Notes: generated from the sequence alone by a model not told the origin. DNA of 64,000 nt from Hyphococcus lacteus (GCF_041058985.1 NZ_JBEHZE010000001.1:496001-560000), one strand, 5' to 3'; positions 50,051 to 59,661 are shown, counted from the first letter of the stretch. Made by a program: numbers and translations.

Positions 50051-50698
50051 TTATGCCTCTGAAATGGACATCTCAAAAGCCTTAATGGCTGCGCCTGGCC
50101 CTTCGGGGTGATTCCAGACTGCGCCCGAAACCGCGAGGAAATCCGCGCCCGCGCGAACGATAGGTCGACAATTTTCTGGCGTGATCCCGCCTATAGCCAC
50201 AGACGGCAGGGTCGTCGCATAACTCCACCACTCTAAAAGGCCAATTTCAGCCTTAAATTCGGTCTCTTTCGTGGTGGTTGGGAAAAATGCACCGAACGCC
50301 ACGTAATCCGCCCCATCTTCGCCGGCCACGAGCGCAAAATGTTTTGACTCGTGGCAGGTCACCCCAACCGTCGCATCGTCACCCAAAACCGCGCGGGCCT
50401 TTTTGCAAGACGCATCTGATTGCCCAACATGAACACCATCCGCACCGGTCTTAAGTGCCAGATCGGGACGGTCATTAATAATAAACGCAACCTCGCGCTC
50501 TTGGGCAATGGGCATGATCGCCTCAGCCGCATAAAGCACATCATCGTCAGTAACCGCCGATCCATCACCCGCTTTTAAACGCAGTTGAATACAGGCGACA
50601 TCGCCCGCATCGAGCGCGGCGGTAAAGTCGTCGCAAAATGCGCGAAGGTCGGGGAGTTGTGGCGGGGTAATTAAGTATAGACGGCTGTCATTGTTCAT
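50051..50698 (-). CDS. thiE: Thiamine phosphate synthase
   Basis: Joins HMP pyrophosphate and thiazole phosphate to form thiamine phosphate, downstream of ThiC and ThiD. The TIM-barrel protein has 215 residues. Motifs: Gln-Leu-Arg-Leu-Lys in strand 2, Ile-Ile-Asn-Asp-Arg-Pro-Asp, Gly-Val-His-Val-Gly-Gln-Ser-Asp, Gly-Ala-Phe-Phe-Pro-Thr-Thr-Thr-Lys and the phosphate loop Ala-Ile-Gly-Gly-Ile-Thr. No riboswitch is upstream. The gene is far from thiC. Confidence 0.94.
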   Translation of the reverse strand: MNNDSRLYLITPPQLPDLRAFCDDFTAALDAGDVACIQLRLKAGDGSAVTDDDVLYAAEAIMPIAQEREVAFIINDRPDLALKTGADGVHVGQSDASCKKARAVLGDDATVGVTCHESKHFALVAGEDGADYVAFGAFFPTTTKETEFKAEIGLLEWWSYATTLPSVAIGGITPENCRPIVRAGADFLAVSGAVWNHPEGPGAAIKAFEMSISEA

Positions 50699-50790
50699 AA
50701 CGACTTATATAGGGCGCGCGAACCAAAACGGCGATAGGGCGCACGGTAATTTTTGTGCTTAATCACGCCTTAATTCACACCACAAAAAAA

Positions 50791-51657
50791 CTAGGCCGTA
50801 GATTCAATCGTTCCTGCGCGCTCTCGCTCCGTCTGGGTTTCCGTAACCTTCGGCTTTAACAGCTCGCGCTTAATCTCATCGGGGATAGCATTATAGACCA
50901 CCGGCTCACGAATACCCAAAACACGGCGTGCCTCGGCAAGTGGAAGCGGCAACAACTGCTCCACATCATATTCGAGAATCCAATTTGTCTTCAGGGCATT
51001 TCGCTTTGCTTCAGCCAACGCTTTTTGAATAGGTTGAAACGGCTGTTCAATTTTTTGCGCCAGAAAACCAATCATCACAATCAACTTAAAGCCTGGATTG
51101 TGGGTTTGTTGGCGGGTGTAGACCAAATTGCATAACTCGCCCAACGCGTCACGGCCATAGCCCGTCAGCACATGCCAAAGGTCGTGACTAACATCGAGAT
51201 GTAAAAACAAGCGGCGGAACTCTTCGAATTGGGTTTCGTTCTTGAAATCAATGCCCGCCTCTTCGGCTGCCTCCAGCAAACCTTCCGGGGACAGATTTTC
51301 GCCTTCCATAAAGTCTAGATAAACCCGGCCAAGGCTACCTTCTGGTAACTGGCGCAGACGCTCTCGGTCGCCGAGTAACGCCTCGAGCTTGATCGGCTCT
51401 GACACTACGCGCCGGCCATATTCGGAATTTGTAAACCGCTCGAACAGCTGGCGGCCTGACCGACCAGAAAGAGCTTGAACAATTTCAAAAACCTGACGCG
51501 TATCTTCTTTGTTACGCATCAACCGGATGACAGAAACAAATGCATGAACGGGTCGGACCGGCTGGCTTGGCGGCAGCGGAAAACCGTTGATCCAAACGAT
51601 GTCTTCTGGCGGGACCTCAGTGGCGGCAGCCGTTGTCGCTTCGGTGGATTGGTTCAT
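50791..51657 (-). CDS. Coq4-family ubiquinone biosynthesis protein
   Basis: A 288-residue Coq4 homolog. The metal-binding motif is His158-Asp159-x-x-His162 with Glu174 (His-Asp-Leu-Trp-His ... Leu-Gly-Glu), as in the family. Residues 1-35 are a variable leader and the last 25 are hydrophilic. In eukaryotes Coq4 takes part in the C1 decarboxylation and hydroxylation step of coenzyme Q synthesis; alphaproteobacterial relatives are expected to have the same job. Other ubi genes are not in the window. It stands alone, with the fba terminator downstream. Confidence 0.9.
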   Translation of the reverse strand: MNQSTEATTAAATEVPPEDIVWINGFPLPPSQPVRPVHAFVSVIRLMRNKEDTRQVFEIVQALSGRSGRQLFERFTNSEYGRRVVSEPIKLEALLGDRERLRQLPEGSLGRVYLDFMEGENLSPEGLLEAAEEAGIDFKNETQFEEFRRLFLHLDVSHDLWHVLTGYGRDALGELCNLVYTRQQTHNPGFKLIVMIGFLAQKIEQPFQPIQKALAEAKRNALKTNWILEYDVEQLLPLPLAEARRVLGIREPVVYNAIPDEIKRELLKPKVTETQTERERAGTIESTA

Positions 51658-51748
51658 CTTGGGGCCTATCTGTTACAAGATATCGTTAAACTATCTAGTT
51701 TACCTGATTGATGTTGGCTCGACACGTAGAAATTTCAAGGTCCTGACG

Positions 51749-51780
51749 CAAAAAAACCCGGCACAAGGCCGGGCTTTTTA
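51749..51780. terminator. Terminator in the fba-coq4 gap
   Basis: Stem CCCGGC (51757-51762) with GCCGGG (51768-51773) and a five-base loop has A6 on the left and T5 on the right. It therefore works in both directions, but mainly ends the minus-strand fba operon or blocks read-through from coq4. Confidence 0.75.
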
Positions 51781-51802
51781 TATCACGTCAGACCAGATCG
51801 CG

Positions 51803-52840
51803 TCAGGACGCGTTTTCCAGCCCATCGGACCACTCGCCCAATTGGGCGAGGCCATTCATTTTTGCACGGTGGTTAAACGCCGCCTGTGCTGCCGGAACAT
51901 TCTCGGCTTTGCCGCTCCATGCTTTTAGTGGTGCCGCTTGAAGCGCACGACCATAGGAGAATGAAAGCCCCCATGGCATTTGATCACTATACTGTTCGTT
52001 CATCGCATTAAGATGCGCTGTGGCCTCAACGTCTGATTGACCACCAGACAGAAAGACGATGCCTGGTAGCGCCGCAGGCACCGATTGACGGAAACAACGC
52101 ACAGTCATCTCAGCAACTTCAGCAACGCTTGCTTGCTCTTTACATTTTTTGCCAGAGATCACCATATTCGGTTTAAGGACTGTTCCTTCAAGCGCCACGT
52201 CTTGGGCATAGAGCTCATCAAACAATGTTTTGAGTGTAAACTCGGTAACTTCGTAACAGCGGTCAATATCATGATCGCCATCCATCAGAACTTCAGGCTC
52301 GACGATCGGAACGATGTTTGCTTCCTGGCAAAGCGCAGCATATCGCGCAAGCGCATGCGCGTTAGTGGAAATGCTGTATCCGGATGGAATGTCATTTCCG
52401 GCGATGTCGATAACCGCTCGCCATTTAGCAAAACGGGCACCCAGCTCGTAATATTCGTTTAAGCGCGCGCGAAGGCCGTCGAGGCCCTCAGTGATTTTTT
52501 CGCCGGGAGCACCCGCAAGATCTTGGGCACCTTTGTCTACTTTAATGCCTGGGATTGAACCGGCATCCTGAATCAATTTGACGAGCGGCGTACCGTCTTT
52601 CGCATTTTGGCGAATGGTCTCGTCAAACAGGATCACGCCCGAGATGTGGTTTTCCATCGCCTCAGTCGTGCGGAAAAGCATTTCGCGATAATCGCGGCGC
52701 GCATCCTCTGTCGATTCAACATCGATTGAATCAAAACGTTTTTTGATTGTGCCCGATGATTCATCTGCGGCCAAAATGCCTTTGCCCGGCGCAACGAGCG
52801 CATTGGCAATTTTGTTCAGTTCCACGAGGTTCATAACCAC
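51803..52840 (-). CDS. fba: Class I fructose-bisphosphate aldolase
   Basis: Cleaves fructose-1,6-bisphosphate by a Schiff-base mechanism. The 345 residues start Gly-Ile-Leu-Ala-Ala-Asp-Glu-Ser-Ser-Gly-Thr near residue 22. They include the Lys-Trp-Arg region, and Val-Leu-Lys-Pro-Asn-Met holds the Schiff-base lysine. Phe-Leu-Ser-Gly-Gly-Gln-Ser follows. This eukaryote-like class I form is found in several alphaproteobacteria, in contrast to the metal-dependent class II. It is the last gene of tkt-gap-pgk-fba. Confidence 0.95.
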   Translation of the reverse strand: MVMNLVELNKIANALVAPGKGILAADESSGTIKKRFDSIDVESTEDARRDYREMLFRTTEAMENHISGVILFDETIRQNAKDGTPLVKLIQDAGSIPGIKVDKGAQDLAGAPGEKITEGLDGLRARLNEYYELGARFAKWRAVIDIAGNDIPSGYSISTNAHALARYAALCQEANIVPIVEPEVLMDGDHDIDRCYEVTEFTLKTLFDELYAQDVALEGTVLKPNMVISGKKCKEQASVAEVAEMTVRCFRQSVPAALPGIVFLSGGQSDVEATAHLNAMNEQYSDQMPWGLSFSYGRALQAAPLKAWSGKAENVPAAQAAFNHRAKMNGLAQLGEWSDGLENAS

Positions 52841-52854
52841 TTCCCTAGTTTTGA

Positions 52855-54051
52855 TTATTCAGCTTCAAGTGCGGCAACACCCGGCAATGTCTTGCCTTCG
52901 AGCCATTCAAGAAATGCACCGCCCGCAGTCGAGACATATGTAAAGTCATCTTCGACGCCAGCATGCACCAAAGCGGCAACAGTATCGCCGCCCCCGGCGA
53001 CCGCCACTAATTCATCGCTTTTAACCCGCTTCGCCGCATAACGCGCAGCTTCGACCGTTGCGGTGTCAAACGGTTTAATTTCAAACGCGCCCAACGGACC
53101 ATTCCAGACGAGCGTTTTGGCAGTGTCAATTTTATCTGCGATTAGATTGACGGTTTCAGGCCCAAGATCGAGAATCATTTGGTCGGTTTTGACAGAATCA
53201 ACCGCAACCACTTCTCGGTCTGCACCCTCTTTAAATTCTTTTGAAACCACCACATCAATTGGCAGCACGATATCACAGCCAGATTTATCCGCATGCGCCA
53301 TGATTTCGCGCGCGGTATCCGCAAGGTCGGGCTCGCACAGTGATTTACCGATGTTCACACCCTTGGCGAACAAAAATGTATTTGCCATGCCACCACCGAC
53401 AACAAGGATATCGGCCTTACCGACCAAATTAAGCAAGAGATCAATTTTGGTCGAAACCTTTGCGCCACCAACAACCGCCATCATCGGACGAACTGGTTCT
53501 GAAAGGGCCGCTTTCAAATAATCTAGCTCGCGCTCCATCGCACGCCCCGCCGCAGCCGGCAAAAGGCGCGCAATGCCGTCAGTAGAGGCGTGAGCGCGAT
53601 GTGCCGCAGAGAACGCATCATTAACGAAGATATCACCATTCGCCGCCAGCGCTTTTGAAAATTCAGCGTCGTTGTTTTCTTCGCCCGCATGAAAACGGGT
53701 GTTTTCAAAAACTGCTACATCGCCATCAAGCATGTTTTTAACAGTTTTTTTAGCTGGATCACCAATACAGTCTTCGGCGAACTCTACCGGCCCGCCCAAC
53801 TTTTCGCTCAACGCCTTTACAACAGGCTTTAATGACATCTCTGCGTCAGGACGGCCTTTGGGTCGACCAAAGTGAGATAGTAATATCACTTTGGCACCTT
53901 TTTTTGACAGCTCTTCGATTGTCGGCATGGCGCGCTCTATTCGCGTCACATCGCCAATAACGCCATCCTTCATTGGCACGTTAAAATCAACCCGGACAAG
54001 AACCCGCTTTCCAGCGACATCAATATCATCAAGCGAACGATAACGTGCCAT
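52855..54051 (-). CDS. pgk: Phosphoglycerate kinase
   Basis: Transfers phosphate between 1,3-bisphosphoglycerate and ADP. The 398 residues include Val-Arg-Val-Asp-Phe-Asn-Val-Pro near the N-terminus, the Ser-His-Phe-Gly-Arg-Pro substrate motif, Phe-Glu-Asn-Thr-Arg-Phe, Val-Val-Gly-Gly-Ala-Lys-Val and the C-terminal Gly-Gly-Gly-Asp-Thr nucleotide loop. It lies 11 bases after gap and 14 bases before fba. Confidence 0.98.
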   Translation of the reverse strand: MARYRSLDDIDVAGKRVLVRVDFNVPMKDGVIGDVTRIERAMPTIEELSKKGAKVILLSHFGRPKGRPDAEMSLKPVVKALSEKLGGPVEFAEDCIGDPAKKTVKNMLDGDVAVFENTRFHAGEENNDAEFSKALAANGDIFVNDAFSAAHRAHASTDGIARLLPAAAGRAMERELDYLKAALSEPVRPMMAVVGGAKVSTKIDLLLNLVGKADILVVGGGMANTFLFAKGVNIGKSLCEPDLADTAREIMAHADKSGCDIVLPIDVVVSKEFKEGADREVVAVDSVKTDQMILDLGPETVNLIADKIDTAKTLVWNGPLGAFEIKPFDTATVEAARYAAKRVKSDELVAVAGGGDTVAALVHAGVEDDFTYVSTAGGAFLEWLEGKTLPGVAALEAE

Positions 54052-54062
54052 GATCTTTCCCC

Positions 54063-55070
54063 TTAAAGGTAACGCGCCATTTCAAGGGCCGTATCCGCCA
54101 TCCGTGTGGAGAAGCCCCATTCATTGTCGTACCATGTCAGAATACGGACCATCTTACCGTCAATGATCTGCGTTTGCGGCAACGCAAATGTCGATGAATG
54201 TGGATCATGATTGAAATCTGACGATACCAACGGCTTGTCAGTGTAACCAAGAATGCCTTTTAGCTTTCCGTTCGCCGCCTCAACGATAGCATTATTGACT
54301 TCCTCAACCGTGGTATCGCGCGATGGTGTAAACACAAGGTCAACCACAGAAACGTTTGCCGTAGGCACACGAACCGAAGAACCATCTAGCTTTCCTGCAA
54401 GCTCAGGAAGCACCAAGCCCAATGCCTTAGCGGCACCGGTCGATGTTGGGATCATATTCATCGCCGCAGCTCGGGCGCGATAAAGATCTTTGTGCATCGT
54501 ATCAAGCGTTGGCTGGTCGCCTGTGTATGAGTGAATAGTGGTCATGTAACCACGTTCAATACCAACGGTGTCGTTAAGCACTTTCGCAACTGGCCCAAGG
54601 CAGTTTGTTGTGCAAGACGCGTTCGACACGACATGATCATCGGCGGTAAGCAAGCCGTGATTAACGCCGAAAACAATCGTTTTCAGATCACCCGTCGCTG
54701 GTGCAGAAACGAGAACGCGCTTCGCACCGGCTTGAAGATGCATCTCGGCTTTTTCTTTTGATGCGAAAAGTCCGGTACATTCAAAGACGATATCGACACC
54801 AAGCTCGCCCCAAGGCAACTTGGTTGGGTCACGTTCAGCGAATACTTTAATCGGGCCAAGACCAACGTCGATTGTGTCGTTGCGCACTTTTACTTCGTGC
54901 GGAAAGCGACCATGCACCGAGTCATACTGAACCAAATGCGCGTTCGTTTCGACCGAACCAAGGTCGTTGATTGCAACAACGTCCACACCTTTGCGGCCAT
55001 TTTCAACAATAGATCGAAGCGCCAAACGCCCAATCCGTCCAAAGCCATTAATTGCGATTTTAAGCGCCAT
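54063..55070 (-). CDS. gap: Glyceraldehyde-3-phosphate dehydrogenase
   Basis: Oxidises glyceraldehyde-3-phosphate with NAD(P). The 335 residues contain the Rossmann loop Asn-Gly-Phe-Gly-Arg-Ile-Gly-Arg at 8-15, the active-site Ser-Asn-Ala-Ser-Cys-Thr-Thr-Asn-Cys-Leu, and Thr-Val-His/Ile-His-Ser-Tyr-Thr. A Trp-Tyr-Asp-Asn-Glu-Trp-Gly motif is near the end. It follows tkt by nine bases, so it belongs to the tkt operon. Confidence 0.98.
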   Translation of the reverse strand: MALKIAINGFGRIGRLALRSIVENGRKGVDVVAINDLGSVETNAHLVQYDSVHGRFPHEVKVRNDTIDVGLGPIKVFAERDPTKLPWGELGVDIVFECTGLFASKEKAEMHLQAGAKRVLVSAPATGDLKTIVFGVNHGLLTADDHVVSNASCTTNCLGPVAKVLNDTVGIERGYMTTIHSYTGDQPTLDTMHKDLYRARAAAMNMIPTSTGAAKALGLVLPELAGKLDGSSVRVPTANVSVVDLVFTPSRDTTVEEVNNAIVEAANGKLKGILGYTDKPLVSSDFNHDPHSSTFALPQTQIIDGKMVRILTWYDNEWGFSTRMADTALEMARYL

Positions 55071-55079
55071 TGTGATCTC

Positions 55080-57038
55080 CTAACCAATCAACCGTTTTGC
55101 CTCAGTGACGACTGCCGACACTGTAATTCCGAAATGTTCAAATAGTTCGTTCGCGGGGCCAGATGCGCCAAAGCTAGACATGCCAATAAAGCTGTCATTC
55201 GGACCCAAAAAGATGTCCCAACCCTGACGGATCGCCGCTTCAATACCAATCCGTGGCTTATCGCCCAACACCTCTGCGCGATAAGTATCGGGTTGCATGG
55301 CGAATAGTTCAAAACATGGAGCGGACACCACGCGGGCCTTTACGCCCTCTTTCGCTAGCGCCTCGCGCGCCTCGATGGCCAACGATACTTCTGAACCAGA
55401 CGCAAAAAGCGTGACGTCATAGTCACCATCGCCCGCAATCACATAGGCACCACGCGCAGACAGATTTTCATCTGTATGTTCAAGCCGCGCCTGCTTCAAT
55501 CCCTGCCGGGTCAATGTAACAATCGACGGTGTCGCAATATGTTTAAGCGATAATTCCCAGCATTCCGCAGTCTCAACGCCATCGCATGGGCGATAAACAT
55601 TGAGGTTTGGTATAGCGCGCATCGCAGCAAGATGTTCAACCGGCTGGTGTGTCGGGCCATCTTCACCAAGCCCGATCGAATCGTGCGTCATCACGTATAT
55701 CACCCGCAAACCCATCAACGCCGAAAGGCGAATGGCCGGGCGGCAGTAATCCGTGAACACCATAAATGTGCCCGCATAAGGAACAACGCCCCCATGCAAT
55801 GCCAGTCCGTTCATCGCCGAAGCCATACCATGTTCGCGAATGCCATAATTGACGTAACGTCCGGCATAGTTTTCTGCGGACAGAACTTCGAGATGTTTGG
55901 TCTTTGTGTTATTAGAACCAGTCAAATCGGCTGAACCGCCGATCGTTTCACCCACAACCTCGTTGACGACATTCAACGCTAGCTCTGAGGCTTTGCGGGT
56001 CGCTAGTTTTTGCGGTTCTGCCGCGAGGCCTTTTTTATACTCATTGATCGCAGGGGTCAGAACACCTGCATAATCACCGGCCATTGCGGTTTTAAAGGCT
56101 TCGCAATTTGAACTTTTGGCCACGCGCGCATCCCACGCTTTACGCGCATCTGCCCCGCGTACTCCGGCAGCACGCCATTGCGAAAGAATGTCTTCAGGAA
56201 TTTCAAACGGCGCATGTGGCCAATTAAGGGCTTCGCGGGTTGCTGTGATTTCGTCGCCACCCAAAGGTGCACCGTGGGTTGCGGATGTGCCACCTTTATT
56301 GGGCGATCCATAACCGATAACCGTTCGGCACGCGATCAAGGTCGGTCGATCAGCGCTTTTCGCTTTTTCGATTGCCTCGGCAATAGCGTCCGGATCATGA
56401 CCATCAACACGCATTGTTGCCCAACCGCTAGCCTGAAAGCGCGCCAACTGGTCGGTTGAGTCACTAATCGAAATCGGGCCATCAATTGAGATGTTATTGT
56501 CATCCCACAAAACAATCAGCTTGCGGAGTTTGAGATGACCAGCAAGGGAAATCGCCTCTTGGCTGATGCCTTCCATAAGGCAACCATCACCAGCAATCGC
56601 ATAGGTGTGGTGATCGACGACATCATCGCCAAACCGCGCTGCCAAGTGCGCCTCGGCCAGCGCCATACCAACCGCATTACCCAACCCTTGGCCGAGCGGG
56701 CCAGTGGTCGTCTCAACCGCTGGCGCATGACCATATTCTGGGTGGCCCGCTGTTTTCGCGCCCAACTGGCGGAAGTTCTTTAGCTCTTCGATGCTCATAC
56801 CGTCATAGCCGAGCAGATAGCCCAGCGAATAAATCAGCATCGAGCCGTGGCCAGCGGACAGCACAAAACGATCCCGATCGGGCCATTCCGGCGCGCTAGC
56901 GTCAAATTTCATAAATCGCGTAAACAACACGGTCGCGACATCCGCCATGCCCATCGGCATACCCGGGTGACCTGATTTCGCTTTTTCGACCGCGTCCATA
57001 GAAAGTGCGCGGATCGCATTAGCCATTTGTGGAGCCAT
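55080..57038 (-). CDS. tkt: Transketolase
   Basis: A thiamine-diphosphate enzyme of the pentose phosphate or Calvin pathway. ATG 57038 is preceded by AGGAGG at eight bases and gives 652 residues; an open extension to 57104 lacks such a site. Motifs: Ser-Gly-His-Pro-Gly near the N-terminus, Gly-Pro-Leu-Gly-Gln-Gly, the ThDP-binding Gly-Asp-Gly ... Asn-Asn region, and Asp-Ser-Ile-Gly-x-Gly-Glu-Asp-Gly-Pro-Thr-His-Gln-Pro. It is the first gene of tkt-gap-pgk-fba. Confidence 0.97.
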   Translation of the reverse strand: MAPQMANAIRALSMDAVEKAKSGHPGMPMGMADVATVLFTRFMKFDASAPEWPDRDRFVLSAGHGSMLIYSLGYLLGYDGMSIEELKNFRQLGAKTAGHPEYGHAPAVETTTGPLGQGLGNAVGMALAEAHLAARFGDDVVDHHTYAIAGDGCLMEGISQEAISLAGHLKLRKLIVLWDDNNISIDGPISISDSTDQLARFQASGWATMRVDGHDPDAIAEAIEKAKSADRPTLIACRTVIGYGSPNKGGTSATHGAPLGGDEITATREALNWPHAPFEIPEDILSQWRAAGVRGADARKAWDARVAKSSNCEAFKTAMAGDYAGVLTPAINEYKKGLAAEPQKLATRKASELALNVVNEVVGETIGGSADLTGSNNTKTKHLEVLSAENYAGRYVNYGIREHGMASAMNGLALHGGVVPYAGTFMVFTDYCRPAIRLSALMGLRVIYVMTHDSIGLGEDGPTHQPVEHLAAMRAIPNLNVYRPCDGVETAECWELSLKHIATPSIVTLTRQGLKQARLEHTDENLSARGAYVIAGDGDYDVTLFASGSEVSLAIEAREALAKEGVKARVVSAPCFELFAMQPDTYRAEVLGDKPRIGIEAAIRQGWDIFLGPNDSFIGMSSFGASGPANELFEHFGITVSAVVTEAKRLIG

Positions 57039-57136
57039 AGTTTTGGCCTCCTGAGTAGGAACTGACGGCGAAGAGCCGGCATCTGTCATGCGGGAAACCC
57101 TCATTAATGCAAATAAAACACGGAGTAATCGCGGGC

Positions 57137-57165
57137 TTCATGCATTGCCGCAGGGAAAGGGTCAA
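57137..57165 (-). promoter_or_regulatory. Putative promoter of the tkt-gap-pgk-fba operon
   Basis: On the minus strand, TTGACC (57165-57160) is followed by a 17-base spacer and CATGAA (57142-57137). It lies about 100 bases before the tkt start, in the divergent gap with the DUF4164 gene. The -10 is weak. Confidence 0.35.
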
Positions 57166-57250
57166 GACTAGCGCGGGGATGGGTGGACAGAATCAGCGCC
57201 GAGGGCCAAATTGACGCGATATCCGACGGCACAAAGATATAGGATTCCTA

Positions 57251-57490
57251 ATGACGGTTCTAGAAAAAGCGGTACGTAATCTGGCTGACGCACTGGAAGC
57301 CCTCGAATCAAAGCTTGACGGTCGCCTTGACGACCTTGCCGCGAATGACGACGTGATCAGTGCCGCCAAACGCCAGGCCAGCGCAGCACGGTATCAAACC
57401 GAGAATGCGAGCCGCGAAGTGGCCGCCGCGATTAGTGACATCAAGTCCCTTCTGGACACCGACGAAGCCAAAAAAGGTGGAACTTCATGA
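57251..57490 (+). CDS. DUF4164-family coiled-coil protein
   Basis: A 79-residue protein that is almost entirely alpha-helical and heptad-like, matching the DUF4164 family commonly found just before zapA in alphaproteobacteria. AGGA lies about eight bases before the ATG. Its stop overlaps the zapA start by four bases, so the two are coupled and may act together in cell division. No enzymatic motif. Function unknown. Confidence 0.85.
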   Translation: MTVLEKAVRNLADALEALESKLDGRLDDLAANDDVISAAKRQASAARYQTENASREVAAAISDIKSLLDTDEAKKGGTS

Positions 57491-57816
57491 GTCAGGTGGA
57501 AATTAGCATCAACGGACGCGACTACCGGGTGACATGTGAGGAAGGTCAGGAAGAACGCCTGACGAAACTCGCCAATTATCTCGATAGCCGCGTGACGTCG
57601 ATGTCTGCGGATTTAGGCCAAATCGGCGACGCACGGTTAATGCTACTCTCCGCGCTCACAATTTGTGATGAACTATTCGAGGTGCGTGAACGCGCCGAGG
57701 ATCTTGAGGGCGCTAACGAGGCTCTTGACGATGATACCATTGGCGGGGCCAGCCGCGCCATCGAAGCCGCGGCCAACCGGGTCAAAGAAATCGCCGACCG
57801 CCTCGAAGACGGTTAA
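57487..57816 (+). CDS. zapA: Cell division protein ZapA
   Basis: A small FtsZ-binding protein that cross-links Z-ring filaments. The 109 residues have the N-terminal strand Val-x-Ile-x-Ile-x-Gly-Arg-Asp-Tyr, then the Leu-Ala-x-Tyr-Leu-Asp-x-Arg helix and a C-terminal coiled coil (about 60-105), as in ZapA. It starts in overlap with DUF4164. In many genomes the 6S RNA gene comes next, but here gpmA converges two bases after the stop. Confidence 0.92.
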   Translation: MSQVEISINGRDYRVTCEEGQEERLTKLANYLDSRVTSMSADLGQIGDARLMLLSALTICDELFEVRERAEDLEGANEALDDDTIGGASRAIEAAANRVKEIADRLEDG

Positions 57817-57818
57817 AA

Positions 57819-58541
57819 TTATTTAATCGGCGGCAAGGCCGTGGCACGAGCCTCATCAAGGTAACGCGCAGAAGCTGGGCTTAGAGAGCCGTCCGCAGTC
57901 TCGATCAAAAGCGGGTTGCCGGTCGGAATTTCCACATTCACGATCTCATTATCCGAAACGCCAAATAGAATTTTCACCAATGCCCGCAGCGAGTTGCCGT
58001 GTGCTGCGATGATCAGCGATTCACCATTTTTGATGCGCGGTGCAATCTCTTTTTCGAAATAGGGCTGCACGCGTTCCAGCGTCAGCTTGAGCGATTCGGA
58101 TTGAGGCACATCAACACCATAATGCAGATATCGCTTGTCGTTCGACAGATCATGCTCGCTACCGGCCTCAAGCGGCGGTGGCGGCGTGTCATATGAACGA
58201 CGCCACACCTTAACTTGATCAGCACCATGTTTTTCGGCCGTTTCGGCTTTGTTCAGGCCGGTTAGCCCGCCATAATGACGTTCATTTAATTGCCATGCGC
58301 GCGTCACCGGCAGCCACATCCGGTCCATTTCGTCAAGCGCAATCCAAAGGGTGCGAATTGCGCGCTTTTGAACAGAAGTAAAACATTCAGAAAATTCGAT
58401 CCCCGTTTCTTTCAGCAGGATCCCTGCTTTATGCGCTTCTGCGGTCCCTTTTTCGGTCAGATCCACATCAACCCAACCGGTAAATCGGTTTTCGAGGTTC
58501 CACTGACTTTGTCCATGTCGAATAAGCGCGAGGCGAGCCAT
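57819..58541 (-). CDS. gpmA: 2,3-bisphosphoglycerate-dependent phosphoglycerate mutase
   Basis: Interconverts 3- and 2-phosphoglycerate through a phosphohistidine. ATG 58541 (GGAG upstream) gives 240 residues; the open extension to 58754 is not conserved. The catalytic His lies in Leu-Ile-Arg-His-Gly-Gln-Ser-Gln-Trp-Asn at about 6-15. Arg-His-Tyr-Gly-Gly-Leu-Thr-Gly-Leu-Asn-Lys and Ala-Ala-His-Gly-Asn-Ser-Leu-Arg-Ala complete the site. It is divergent from the isoaspartyl peptidase gene. Confidence 0.97.
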   Translation of the reverse strand: MARLALIRHGQSQWNLENRFTGWVDVDLTEKGTAEAHKAGILLKETGIEFSECFTSVQKRAIRTLWIALDEMDRMWLPVTRAWQLNERHYGGLTGLNKAETAEKHGADQVKVWRRSYDTPPPPLEAGSEHDLSNDKRYLHYGVDVPQSESLKLTLERVQPYFEKEIAPRIKNGESLIIAAHGNSLRALVKILFGVSDNEIVNVEIPTGNPLLIETADGSLSPASARYLDEARATALPPIK

Positions 58542-58651
58542 CACAATCTCCTGAGAATTAATCGTGGCGCTCTCATAAAAGCTCGCTCGCCCGTTGGCTA
58601 GACAGGACATCGGTCGTAGAAGGGCCTCGTAATTGATTTCAAGGTACGAAA

Positions 58652-59548
58652 ATGACCAAACAGCCAAAAGTCGCACTGGCCCTTCATGGCGGCGCGGGCG
58701 CGCGCGCCGGACGGGATTATTCCAAAGCTGAAGCGCACTTGCTGGAATTGGCAAAAAAAGGCGAAGCCCTTTTGGTCAAGGGCGCGCCTGCCATCGATGT
58801 GGTGGAAACGCTTGTGACCGAGATGGAAGCATCAGGCTTTTATATCGCCGGGCGCGGCGCAGCTCCGAATAAGGCGGGATATGCCGAACTGGATGCTTCG
58901 ATCATGGCATGCGAGGCCGGTACTTTTTCACGCAAAGCCGGGTCAGTGGCTGCCGTGAAGCATTTGAAAAATCCAATCTCCGCCGCGCGTGCAGTAATGG
59001 ACAAGACCCCCCATGTAATGCTGGTGGGGCGCGGTGCAGAAAATTTTTGCCGCGATTCAAATTTTGAATTTATCGATGATCCGGATGCGTATTATACTGT
59101 GCCGATCGGGATTGATCCAAACGAAATGACCAGCGCAGAACTTGGACACGGAACGGTAGGTGCCGTCGCGCTTGATGCCGATGGGCGAATCGCAGCGGGC
59201 ACATCGACCGGTGGTGTTTTTGGCAAGCTCGAAGGCCGCGTAGGTGACACACCGCTTGTTGGTTCAGGCACATGGGCAGACGAATTTGTCGGCGCATCTT
59301 GCACCGGGCTTGGCGAATATTTCATTCTTGCAGGCGGCGCACAGGATGTGGCAAGCCGCGTGCGCTATCAGGGCGCGGACCTCAACCAGGCAACAGCAGG
59401 TCTTATCAAAGACGTGGCCCGGCTTGGCGGTGATGGCGGCGTGATTGCCGTATCTCGCGACGGCAATGTCGCGTTCGCGTGGAATTCTGACGGGATGAAA
59501 CGCGCTGGCTTTGGCCCCAATCAAGAAGTTTTTTCCGCAACGTTTTAG
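58652..59548 (+). CDS. Isoaspartyl peptidase/L-asparaginase (Ntn-hydrolase)
   Basis: A 298-residue autoprocessing N-terminal nucleophile hydrolase. The nucleophile Thr is in Gly-His-Gly-Thr-Val-Gly-Ala-Val-Ala-Leu-Asp at about 167-172, where cleavage into alpha and beta chains occurs. His-Gly-Gly-Ala-Gly at the N-terminus, Ser-Thr-Gly-Gly and Arg-Val-Gly-Asp-Thr-Pro-Leu-Val-Gly-Ser-Gly-Thr-Trp-Ala are typical. It releases aspartate from isoaspartyl dipeptides or asparagine. AAGGTACG precedes the ATG. Plant-type asparaginase (iaaA-like). It stands alone. Confidence 0.9.
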   Translation: MTKQPKVALALHGGAGARAGRDYSKAEAHLLELAKKGEALLVKGAPAIDVVETLVTEMEASGFYIAGRGAAPNKAGYAELDASIMACEAGTFSRKAGSVAAVKHLKNPISAARAVMDKTPHVMLVGRGAENFCRDSNFEFIDDPDAYYTVPIGIDPNEMTSAELGHGTVGAVALDADGRIAAGTSTGGVFGKLEGRVGDTPLVGSGTWADEFVGASCTGLGEYFILAGGAQDVASRVRYQGADLNQATAGLIKDVARLGGDGGVIAVSRDGNVAFAWNSDGMKRAGFGPNQEVFSATF

Positions 59549-59661
59549 GCGGTTTGCGGATCGAGTAAGCTCTATCAACATGCCCAAAGAGGGCGCAGAT
59601 ACTTACGGACCTCAGATACTTATTGCCCTATCGCGCCAATTCGACGTTCCTGAACGAGATA

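Noticed and set aside
57817..57818. 6S RNA gene expected after zapA
   Set aside because: gpmA converges two bases after zapA, so there is no room; no 6S-like hairpin was seen nearby.
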